Shown here: positions 19,103-23,981 of the stretch, piece by piece
Layout: every line of letters starts with the position of its first letter
How positions within the stretch are numbered: the first letter of the stretch is position 1
Assembly: GCA_035710745.1 (NCBI GenBank)
Contig: DASTCX010000003.1
Span: 1 to 64,000 of the forward strand
Direction of reading: 5' to 3'
DNA: 64,000 bases
Origin: Candidatus Eremiobacteraceae bacterium
Lineage (GTDB): Bacteria > Vulcanimicrobiota > Vulcanimicrobiia > Eremiobacterales > Eremiobacteraceae
Made by a program: the position numbers and the translations under genes
Notes under the pieces: generated by a model
What the model saw: the letters and a program-made list of their open reading frames with translations, nothing else
Databases searched by the model: none
What the model was told of the DNA's origin: nothing

Positions 19103-19720
19103 ATGGAACCTTCGCCCTCCGTAGGCCTTGGCGTTCAGAGATACGTCGACTCGCCGGTCTTCATCGATATCGTCCTCGCGCTATTCGGTTTCGCGCTCGC
19201 GTTCGGCGCGTGGTCGAAGTATATAGAGCCCGACCATAACCTCATCGTCGTCGGCGGGCTCATCGTGGGCGCGCTGCTTTGCCTGGTCTCGATCTTCGCT
19301 CAGAAGCGGCGCACTTTTGCTTTTGACGCAACGGCGCGAAAGTTGGAGTGGACGTCACATGGCCTTCGCGAACGCACGGGCGGCACGGTCGACTTCAACG
19401 ACGTCCGCATCACGCTCGATCCGTCGATCGATGAGTCGCATAAGGGCTACCGCATCATGATCAATACGCCGCAAGGGTCTTGGCCGCTCACGACTGGCTA
19501 CGATGCGAACGAGAAGAATGTCGAAGCAAAGGCGACTCAACTTCGGTCCCTATTGGGCCAAAGCTCGGAAACGCTGCTCGACGACAGCGTCGCCGAGCTG
19601 AAGAAGCAAGGGAACCTCCTATCCGCCGCGACAATCGTCGGCCGTCAGCGCGGCGTCCCCACGGCTCAGGCATTCGGGGACCTCACCCAAGCTCAGGGGC
19701 CTGACATGCGCCAAACCTAG
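19103..19720 (+). CDS. Small membrane protein, unknown function
   Basis: 205 aa. Two membrane helices at about 18-36 (FIDIVLALFGFALAFGAW) and 45-65 (NLIVVGGLIVGALLCLVSIFA). A soluble beta-rich region follows (RTFAFDATARKLEWTS...VDFNDVRITLD), resembling a small PH-like membrane-associated domain, then a helical tail. It lies 31 bp after the propeller genes and may belong to their transcript. I do not recognise a named family. Confidence 0.65.
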   Translation: MEPSPSVGLGVQRYVDSPVFIDIVLALFGFALAFGAWSKYIEPDHNLIVVGGLIVGALLCLVSIFAQKRRTFAFDATARKLEWTSHGLRERTGGTVDFNDVRITLDPSIDESHKGYRIMINTPQGSWPLTTGYDANEKNVEAKATQLRSLLGQSSETLLDDSVAELKKQGNLLSAATIVGRQRGVPTAQAFGDLTQAQGPDMRQT

Positions 19721-19734
19721 AAACGCACCCGTCA

Positions 19735-20088
19735 TCAGTCGTCGCCGCCGAACGAAGCAATCACCTCGATCAGTCCGACGATGTGGCTGATAAAAACGTC
19801 CAGTTCAGTTGCGGGTATCCAGTACTCCGTATGGATCCTCGCACCGACTTGTTGCGGTACAAAGCGCCTAATGTAGTCCGTGTCGATGGAGAAGCTGGCG
19901 ACGAACCCCTTCTTGCCGTCGCGCGCGCTCCAGTCGCGCGCGATCTGCCGAGCGTATTCCTCAGTCAAAACCGGGTAAAAGATCGGCTGCTCCGATAGGC
20001 GCGCTCGAAACCGACGCCACTCAGCTCGCTCGATAAGTCGAAGCTCCGCCTCGCCTACTGGGCGATAGAGGACGATCATAGGTCGCAT
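19735..20088 (-). CDS. Conserved small protein (family often labelled ADP-ribosylation/crystallin J1)
   Basis: 117 aa, soluble. The pattern IVLYRPVG..EL.LI...WRRF..RL.EQPIFYPVL.EEYA.QIARDW ... RIHTEYWIPA.EL..F..HIVG.IEVI matches a small conserved family that databases often label ADP-ribosylation/crystallin J1; that label is not a demonstrated function. No transmembrane or catalytic motif is evident. The start is ATG 20088 or ATG 20079. It is just downstream of the tRNA array on the same strand but with a 230-bp gap. Confidence 0.6.
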   Translation of the reverse strand: MRPMIVLYRPVGEAELRLIERAEWRRFRARLSEQPIFYPVLTEEYARQIARDWSARDGKKGFVASFSIDTDYIRRFVPQQVGARIHTEYWIPATELDVFISHIVGLIEVIASFGGDD

Positions 20089-20204
20089 TCTCGTTTTGTC
20101 TTCGCGTCAGGACGAGGTCCCCTTACCCACCCTCATCGCTCAAGATCGGCACCTGGTAGTACTCGGTCACGGTGACCGTCCTCAGTTCCCAGTACGGCGC
20201 ATAC

Positions 20205-20320
20205 GCGGTACGGTAGGGGAGTCGAACCCCTCGTGTCGCGCTGACACGACCAGGAGAGCAGTTTTGGGCTCTGCTCGTGCCCTTGATGCCCGCATCTCGA
20301 TCGACTACCAACTCGTCCAC
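20205..20320 (-). other. tRNA-like remnant at the downstream end of the tRNA array
   Basis: The minus strand shows a perfect T arm (AGGGG-TTCGACT-CCCCT), a long-variable-arm hairpin (CGTGTC-AGCGC-GACACG), a stem GAGCAG...CTGCTC with a 9-nt loop, and a D-arm-like GAC-GAGTTGGTA-GTC. I cannot find a 5' acceptor strand to pair with the 3' side (ACCGTAC), and the anticodon loop lacks U33. It looks like the decayed 3' part of a class II tRNA, or a tRNA-shaped RNA of another kind. Confidence 0.4.
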
Positions 20321-20321
20321 T

Positions 20322-20780
20322 TTAGTCTGTCAGTTCGGTCGACCAGTTCAGTTCCTGAATCAAAGCATCGAGCTGACGATGCTTGCGCGACAGGTCGTCT
20401 GCGCGCTTCAAGATAGCTGCCGCGTCAACCGTCCGCACGACTCGGATTTCCGAGCGCATGTAGCGCTGCTGCGGCTCCGCGGCCGCCTTTGCGATGCCCT
20501 GCAAAGCGCCACGCAGCGCCAGGTACGCATCACGCTGAGCGAGCGCGTCCGCTAGAACCGAGCCATCGGACAGGCGAGTCGCCACGTTCGTACGGTTGAT
20601 ACGCTGGATCAGATCGGTCGTCTCGCCTCGGAGACGCTCGATTTCAGCGATCAATTCGTTCGAATCGTCAGGCGGCTTCGTGCCTTCCTGGATCTGCGCG
20701 CTCGCTACTGCGCGAACCCGCAGCTCTTCGATCTTGCGCAGATTGTCCGAACGCAGCTTTAGCGCTTCGCCTAGCTTCAT
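20322..20780 (-). CDS. DIP1984-family protein embedded in the tRNA array
   Basis: 152 aa from ATG 20778-20780. The pattern MKLGEALKLRSDNLRKIEELR ... QEGTKPPDDSNELI ... LIQRINRTNVATRL.DG..L.DALAQRD ... YMRSEIRVVRTVD ... LDALIQELNW is that of the DIP1984 family (sometimes annotated septicolysin). It is almost entirely helical coiled-coil and soluble, with no known biochemical role. It lies 27 nt after the CCA end of tRNA-Arg, with AGAGG as a possible ribosome site, so it probably shares the array transcript. A longer frame reads back through the tRNA and is not used. Confidence 0.88.
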   Translation of the reverse strand: MKLGEALKLRSDNLRKIEELRVRAVASAQIQEGTKPPDDSNELIAEIERLRGETTDLIQRINRTNVATRLSDGSVLADALAQRDAYLALRGALQGIAKAAAEPQQRYMRSEIRVVRTVDAAAILKRADDLSRKHRQLDALIQELNWSTELTD

Positions 20781-20806
20781 ATCACTAGCACCTCTCAAAG
20801 AAAAAT

Positions 20807-20881
20807 TGGCACCCTCGGAGGGAATCGAACCCACACCCATCGCGTTCGTAGCGCGCCGCTCGTCCTTCGAGCTACGAGGGT
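20807..20881 (-). tRNA. tRNA-Arg (ACG)
   Basis: Acceptor ACCCTCG/CGAGGGT, discriminator G, encoded CCA. Anticodon loop CTACGAA gives ACG. D stem GCTC/GAGC and T loop TTCGATT are normal. One mismatch in the anticodon stem. Confidence 0.93.
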
Positions 20882-20890
20882 ACGCTTTAG

Positions 20891-20965
20891 TGGCGCCGGA
20901 ACCTGCGATCGAATCAGGCTCTCGCGGGTTTCAACCGCGCGCTCTACCACCTGAGCTATTCCGGC
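20891..20965 (-). tRNA. tRNA-Phe (GAA)
   Basis: Acceptor GCCGGAA/TTCCGGC, discriminator G, encoded CCA. Anticodon stem CGCGG/CCGCG with loop TTGAAAC gives GAA. The first 10 nt are also the last codons and TAG stop of the upstream protein gene. Confidence 0.94.
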
Positions 20966-21300
20966 AAAGGTCGAAGCACGTGCGTCTCGTTCGTGATGAC
21001 GGAGCCGCCAAGGTGCGGTGACGCAAACCAAGAGTAGATCTCCTTCGTTCGCGGATCTGCCTGGAACGCCGCGAGGCTGGCAGCCGAGTCGAAGATGAGC
21101 ATGCACTCGGTGTTGTTGGCACCGACATATCGTGGTGACAAGCCGCCCTCGTTCAGCGTCGACTGGAGCGGACGCGTCGCGTAGTTCACTAAGCCGCTGG
21201 CGACGATGCACAGCGCCTCGAAACATTCGGCGATCTTTTGCGGCGGCTGGTCGTAGAAGCGAATGACCAACCAATGCTCCGCGACCTTTGACTTTGACAC
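20956..21300 (-). CDS. Unknown 114-aa protein embedded in the tRNA array
   Basis: GTG start at 21298-21300 with AGGAG just upstream, placed 25 nt after the 3' end of tRNA-Glu. The protein is soluble. The stretch NTECMLIFDSAASLAAFQADPRTKEIYSWF suggests a small ferredoxin-like alpha/beta fold such as dimeric alpha-beta-barrel proteins, but I do not recognise a family. Its TAG stop falls inside tRNA-Phe (bases 8-10 of the tRNA), so mRNA and tRNA overlap by 10 nt. Processing of the tRNA would cut the last codons off the message. Confidence 0.75.
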   Translation of the reverse strand: MSKSKVAEHWLVIRFYDQPPQKIAECFEALCIVASGLVNYATRPLQSTLNEGGLSPRYVGANNTECMLIFDSAASLAAFQADPRTKEIYSWFASPHLGGSVITNETHVLRPLPE

Positions 21301-21325
21301 TTTCTCCTGTCCATGTATTGAGACT

Positions 21326-21397
21326 CAGTCCCGCGCGGTTCCGACCCGCGTTCCCCGCGTTGAAGGCGCAGGATCCTAGCCACTAGACGACGGGACC
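21326..21397 (-). tRNA. tRNA-Glu (TTC), unusual
   Basis: Acceptor GGTCCCG/CGGGACT, and the D region TCGTCTAGTGGCTAGGA is typical of tRNA-Glu. Anticodon loop CCTTCAA gives TTC but has C at position 33 in place of the near-universal U. T loop GTCGGAA is also atypical. No CCA encoded. Only 1 nt separates it from tRNA-Leu. Confidence 0.8.
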
Positions 21398-21398
21398 C

Positions 21399-21487
21399 TG
21401 GTGCCCGCGGAGGGATTTGAACCCCCACCTCGCTCGCGCGAGACTGCGTTCTGAGCGCAGCGTGGCTTCCGGTTACACCACGCGGGC
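21399..21487 (-). tRNA. tRNA-Leu (CAG)
   Basis: Class II tRNA with a long variable arm. Acceptor GCCCGCG/CGCGGGC, discriminator A, encoded CCA. Anticodon stem CTGCG/CGCAG, loop CTCAGAA. Confidence 0.94.
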
Positions 21488-21491
21488 GACT

Positions 21492-21568
21492 TGGTTGGAG
21501 AAGCGAGATTCGCACTCGCGGCCTCGTCGATCCGAACGACGCGCTCTGCTAAGCTGAGCTATTCCCCA
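21492..21568 (-). tRNA. tRNA-Pro (CGG)
   Basis: Acceptor TGGGGAA/TTCTCCA, discriminator A, encoded CCA. Anticodon stem CGTCG/CGACG with loop TTCGGAT. T arm GCGAG-TGCGAAT-CTCGC. Confidence 0.92.
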
Positions 21569-21571
21569 TCA

Positions 21572-21646
21572 TGGCGCTCCGGACGGGTGTCGATCCCGCG
21601 GCCTCCCGCTCGACAGGCGGGCGCTCCACCGTTGAGCTACCGAAGC
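21572..21646 (-). tRNA. tRNA-Asp (GTC)
   Basis: Acceptor GCTTCGG/CCGGAGC, discriminator G, encoded CCA. Anticodon stem CCCGC/GCGGG, loop CTGTCGA. T loop ATCGACA has A at position 54. Confidence 0.91.
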
Positions 21647-21663
21647 ACGTTTCTTTAGTTCTT

Positions 21664-21737
21664 TGGAGGTCAGGGCCGGACTCGAACCGGCGATCGGTGG
21701 GTTGCAGCCACTTGCCTTTCCTCTTGACTACCTGACC
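21664..21737 (-). tRNA. tRNA-Cys (GCA)
   Basis: Acceptor GGTCAGG/CCTGACC, discriminator U as expected for Cys, encoded CCA. Loop CTGCAAC; T arm GCCGG-TTCGAGT-CCGGC. Confidence 0.93.
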
Positions 21738-21758
21738 AATCGTTGTCGTCGTCGTCAT

Positions 21759-21846
21759 TGGCGGAGAGCGGAGGATTCGAACCCCGCGCCCTTGCGGGCG
21801 CCACGAGTTTTCGAGACTCGGTGCCGACCCGTCGGCGGCACTCTCC
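21759..21846 (-). tRNA. tRNA-Ser (CGA)
   Basis: Class II tRNA: acceptor GGAGAGT/GCTCTCC, discriminator G, encoded CCA, long variable arm GGCGCCCGCAAGGGCGC, anticodon stem CGAGT/ACTCG with loop CTCGAAA. Confidence 0.94.
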
Positions 21847-21851
21847 GAATC

Positions 21852-21875
21852 GCCGAGCTTCGTTCGGCCTACTAC
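21852..21875 (-). repeat. Family B hairpin repeat inside the tRNA array
   Basis: On the minus strand GTAGTAGGCCGAACGAAGC... matches the family B element at 49200 in both hairpin and leader. It lies between tRNA-Met and tRNA-Ser, showing that the array carries the repeat families of the surrounding chromosome. Confidence 0.7.
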
Positions 21876-21883
21876 ATCCATAT

Positions 21884-21953
21884 TGGTAGCGGACCTCGGA
21901 ACCGCCCCGAGCCATCCGGCTTATGAGACCGGCGTCGTATCATCTCGTCCGCC
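21884..21953 (-). tRNA. tRNA-Met-like (CAT), truncated D arm
   Basis: Acceptor GGCGGAC/GTCCGCT with G1-U72, discriminator A, encoded CCA. Anticodon stem CCGGT/GCCGG with loop CTCATAA gives CAT. Only 14 nt separate the acceptor and anticodon stem, so the D arm is very short. The T stem CTCGG/CCGAG encloses a non-consensus loop GGCGGTT. Methionine versus tRNA-Ile2 (lysidine-modified CAT) cannot be decided. Confidence 0.65.
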
Positions 21954-22065
21954 TCAATGGCCCATCGTGAACCCCCGGGCCTCCGATTTTCGCCGGCGCT
22001 TCCCGCAAAGACGCCGGGCGGGTTCGTGTCGGTTGCGCGACCTTCGCAGTCGCGCTGAGCAATGT
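21954..22065. other. Unassigned structured spacer in the tRNA array
   Basis: The widest tRNA-free spacer within the core of the array. The minus strand folds as three hairpins: GCGCGAC-TGCGAAG-GTCGCGC, CCGGCG...CGCCGG (13-nt loop) and GGCCC...GGGCC (13-nt loop). It contains TCTTTGCG, but I could not build a cloverleaf (for example tRNA-Gln) from it. Confidence 0.4.
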
Positions 22066-22136
22066 TGGCAGGCCGTGAGGGATTCGAACCCTCGTGCGCG
22101 AGTTTTGGAGGCTCGCCTGATCCCCGAGCCCGACCT
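22066..22136 (-). tRNA. tRNA-Trp (CCA)
   Basis: Acceptor AGGTCGG/ACGGCCT, discriminator G, encoded CCA tail. Anticodon loop CTCCAAA closed by CGAG/CTCG plus a C-A mismatch. T arm GAGGG-TTCGAAT-CCCTC. Confidence 0.88.
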
Positions 22137-22141
22137 ACGTT

Positions 22142-22216
22142 TGGAGCGATCGGCGGGATTCGAACCCGCACTGCCGCGTTGGTAGCGCGGCGGTCTTCCG
22201 CACGACGTCCGATCGC
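22142..22216 (-). tRNA. tRNA-Gly (ACC)
   Basis: Acceptor GCGATCG/CGATCGC, discriminator U, encoded CCA. Anticodon stem CCGCG/CGCGG with loop CTACCAA gives ACC. Bacteria normally use GCC, so A34 in a glycine tRNA is exceptional. Confidence 0.9.
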
Positions 22217-22221
22217 GTCAG

Positions 22222-22296
22222 CTGCCCCGGAGCGATTCGAACGCTCATCGTCGCGCTTAACAAGCGCTCGCATTGCCGCGATTATGCTACAGGGCA
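22222..22296 (-). tRNA. tRNA-Asn (GTT)
   Basis: Acceptor TGCCCTG/CGGGGCA, discriminator G, no CCA encoded. Anticodon loop TTGTTAA between GCGC/GCGC. T arm GAGCG-TTCGAAT-CGCTC. Confidence 0.91.
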
Positions 22297-22300
22297 TCAC

Positions 22301-22374
22301 TGGTGGAGGTGCAGGGAGTCGAACCCTGATCAGCTGTTTGCAAGACAGCCATCCTACCGTTGAACGAAACCCCC
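22301..22374 (-). tRNA. tRNA-Ala (TGC)
   Basis: Acceptor GGGGGTT/CACCTCC contains the G3-U70 pair that specifies alanine; discriminator A, encoded CCA. Anticodon stem GCTGT/ACAGC, loop CTTGCAA. Confidence 0.94.
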
Positions 22375-22386
22375 GTGTACCAGAGT

Positions 22387-22463
22387 TGGGGCGAGCATCC
22401 GGTATCGAACCGGAACCTGCGCGGTCACATCGCGTCGTGCAGCGCCACTACACCATGCCCGCC
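22387..22463 (-). tRNA. tRNA-His (GTG)
   Basis: Acceptor GCGGGCA/TGCTCGC with an extra 5' G opposite discriminator C73, the histidine identity element, and encoded CCA. Anticodon loop ATGTGAC. Confidence 0.92.
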
Positions 22464-22495
22464 ACGTCGTCGTCGATCGTCGTAGTCGTCGTCTT

Positions 22496-22570
22496 TGGAG
22501 CCGCCACCTCGACTTGCACGAGGCTGTCCGCATTACGAGTGCGGCGCGTCGCTCTCTACGCTTTGGCGAC
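22496..22570 (-). tRNA. tRNA-Thr (CGT)
   Basis: Acceptor GTCGCCA/TGGCGGC, discriminator U, encoded CCA. Anticodon stem CCGCA/TGCGG with loop CTCGTAA. T arm CCTCG-TGCAAGT-CGAGG. Preceded by a TCGTCG-rich spacer. Confidence 0.91.
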
Positions 22571-22575
22571 CGATC

Positions 22576-22647
22576 TACCCGAGGAGGGATTCGAACCCCC
22601 ACGCCGCTGTGTGTAAGACAGTTGCACGACCGTCGTGCTGCTCGGGT
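22576..22647 (-). tRNA. tRNA-Val (TAC)
   Basis: Acceptor ACCCGAG/CTCGGGT, discriminator A, no CCA encoded. Anticodon loop CTTACAC between CTGT/ACAG. T loop TTCGAAT. Confidence 0.92.
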
Positions 22648-22650
22648 CCA

Positions 22651-22733
22651 TGGGTGGGGCAGGATTCGAACCTGCGCGGCGCATCGCGCAACGGGGTTAC
22701 GGCCCGCCACCATCACCTCTCGGTCACCCACCC
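22651..22733 (-). tRNA. tRNA-Tyr (GTA), C33 variant
   Basis: Class II tRNA with variable arm TGCGCGATGCGCC. Acceptor GGGTGGG/CCCACCC, discriminator A, no CCA. Anticodon stem GCGGG/CCCGT with loop CCGTAAC gives GTA but has C at position 33. Confidence 0.87.
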
Positions 22734-22759
22734 ATCGTCGTCGTGCGTCGTCATCCTTT

Positions 22760-22830
22760 CGGGATCGTCGGAATCGAACCGACCGCCTTCGCCATATCAG
22801 AGCGACGCTCTGCCTTCTGAGCTAGATCCC
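22760..22830 (-). tRNA. tRNA-Ile (GAT)
   Basis: Acceptor GGGATCT/CGATCCC, discriminator G, no CCA. D arm GCTCAGAAGGCAGAGC. Anticodon stem TCGCT/GGCGA with loop CTGATAT. Confidence 0.93.
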
Positions 22831-22837
22831 AACATCG

Positions 22838-22911
22838 TGCCCTCGCCAGGAATCGAACCTGGAACCATCGGCTTAAGAGGCCGTTGCTCTACCTTGTTGA
22901 GCCACGAAGGC
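22838..22911 (-). tRNA. tRNA-Lys (CTT), first tRNA of the array
   Basis: Acceptor GCCTTCG/CGAGGGC, discriminator A, no CCA. Anticodon loop CTCTTAA between CGGC/GCCG. It is the promoter-proximal tRNA, 15 nt below the large hairpin. Confidence 0.93.
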
Positions 22912-22926
22912 GTGTTTGAATAGACC

Positions 22927-22956
22927 GAGGCCTCGGTCGTCTCCGACCGAGGCCTC
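22927..22956 (-). terminator. Perfect 13-bp hairpin between leader and tRNA array
   Basis: GAGGCCTCGGTCG-TCTC-CGACCGAGGCCTC. There is no U-tract after it on the minus strand (GGTCTATTCAAAC), so it is not a standard intrinsic terminator. Attenuation, RNase entry or 5' protection of the array precursor are alternatives. Confidence 0.6.
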
Positions 22957-22985
22957 ACATCGACTGTGATGATCCCGAGTAGGAG

Positions 22986-23087
22986 CTACGTCACCTTCGC
23001 GCCGCCGACGAACGGCAACGCGGATCCAAGCGCTGCGACGTCGCCGCCGCGCTCGATCATATTATGTTCTGTATATAGCCGTTTCAC
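22986..23087 (-). CDS. Possible 33-aa leader peptide of the tRNA array
   Basis: GTG start at 23085-23087, 9 nt after an AAGGAG ribosome site that sits just downstream of the array promoter. The product starts (V/M)KRLYTEHNMIERGG and ends GGAKVT at a TAG. It is followed by the 13-bp hairpin and then tRNA-Lys. The order promoter, short ORF, hairpin, tRNAs is what a leader or attenuator would look like. No homology is recognised, and a chance ORF cannot be excluded. Confidence 0.45.
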   Translation of the reverse strand: MKRLYTEHNMIERGGDVAALGSALPFVGGAKVT

Positions 23088-23120
23088 CGTGGTATGCTCC
23101 TTAGAGAACAAGCGAGGGCT

Positions 23121-23150
23121 ATTGTACACGGACGTCAAGCCCATTGTCAA
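23121..23150 (-). promoter_or_regulatory. Sigma70-like promoter of the tRNA array
   Basis: The minus strand reads TTGACA (23145-23150), an 18-nt spacer, and TACAAT (23121-23126). These are near-consensus boxes in an AT-rich patch, about 200 nt before the first tRNA. No second promoter of this quality was seen inside the array. Confidence 0.75.
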
Positions 23151-23196
23151 ATGAAATTTCGACGAGCGAGCTGGTCGTCAGATCACGGTAGCGTGG

Positions 23197-23841
23197 TCAA
23201 AAATGCCAGGCGTGAAGAGCCGACATTGTTACGATCCCGATCAAGGTGTTGTAAACGATGTGCAGTGTGATACTAGCAGTCAATGACCTGCGCCAGATGA
23301 ACAATAAACCTTGAACTACACCTAGGGTCGCGGCGGTTGCCATCGAGCTAGCGCCTCCCACCCAATGAGCAAGTGTGAATACGAGGATGCTCACTCCGAG
23401 CGCGATCGGCGCTCCGGTGCGCTCAAGCATACCGCCGAGAAGAAGGCCGCGGAATTCGATCTCCTGCGCTAAGGGCGAATATATCCCGGACACGAACAGC
23501 AGCCAAATCCTGTCCTCAAAATCGCCCGATTCGAAGGCCTCCCTTATCTGGTTGACCTGTGTCGGTGGAAATATTCGCACAACTTCAGGACCAACGAACA
23601 AAAAGAACACTGCGGCGCCCACGACACCGAGAAGAATATCACGGAGCGTCGGCTTTGTCAGCCCGAGATCCGCGAAACCGGCGCCGAGGTAGCGCCTTGC
23701 AACAAACCAGATCATCAACAATGCGGCGCTCTCGCGTAGCGCTACAAGTGTCGCAAGCTCCGATGCATTGAACGGATGTCCGGGCAGCACGCCGACGTAG
23801 CCTACCGCAATCCGGTCGACCAACAAAGAAAAGACCAGCAC
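23197..23841 (-). CDS. CPBP/CAAX-type intramembrane protease homolog, possibly inactive
   Basis: About 214 aa, 6-7 membrane helices. The three CPBP (Abi) motifs are recognisable: QEIEFRG in the EExxxR position, FTLAHW (FxxxH) and HIVYNT (HxxxN). The first Glu of EExxxR, usually taken as the catalytic base, reads Gln here, so activity is doubtful. GTG at 23841 is the only usual start before an upstream in-frame stop. Relatives include bacteriocin-immunity and prenyl-protein protease families. It lies just upstream of the tRNA-array promoter on the same strand. Confidence 0.8.
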   Translation of the reverse strand: MLVFSLLVDRIAVGYVGVLPGHPFNASELATLVALRESAALLMIWFVARRYLGAGFADLGLTKPTLRDILLGVVGAAVFFLFVGPEVVRIFPPTQVNQIREAFESGDFEDRIWLLFVSGIYSPLAQEIEFRGLLLGGMLERTGAPIALGVSILVFTLAHWVGGASSMATAATLGVVQGLLFIWRRSLTASITLHIVYNTLIGIVTMSALHAWHF

Positions 23842-23981
23842 CGCAAGGCATGATGCGAGCCAAGCCGATTCAGTCCATCGCGGCCATGCCTTGATAAGCT
23901 AATCCTTCGAGACTGCGGCGCGCGTCGAGTCTTAGTCGACCGTGAGATCGAACACGGTTTAGCGCGCGATATGTCTTGTTC

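Noticed and set aside
20205-20320. tRNA-Sec (selC) or tmRNA 3' domain
   Set aside because: No UCA anticodon, no 13-bp acceptor/T domain, no CCA and no acceptor partner.
20096-22920. Many short open frames on both strands of the tRNA array
   Set aside because: They are readings of tRNA sequence (typical translations of GGTTCGAATCC on either strand) and are not supported by ribosome sites; only the DIP1984 and 114-aa genes are kept.
20096-23150. The tRNA array as part of a prophage or integrative element
   Set aside because: No integrase, recombinase, capsid or plasmid gene borders it, and it carries a chromosomal repeat; an old import cannot be excluded.
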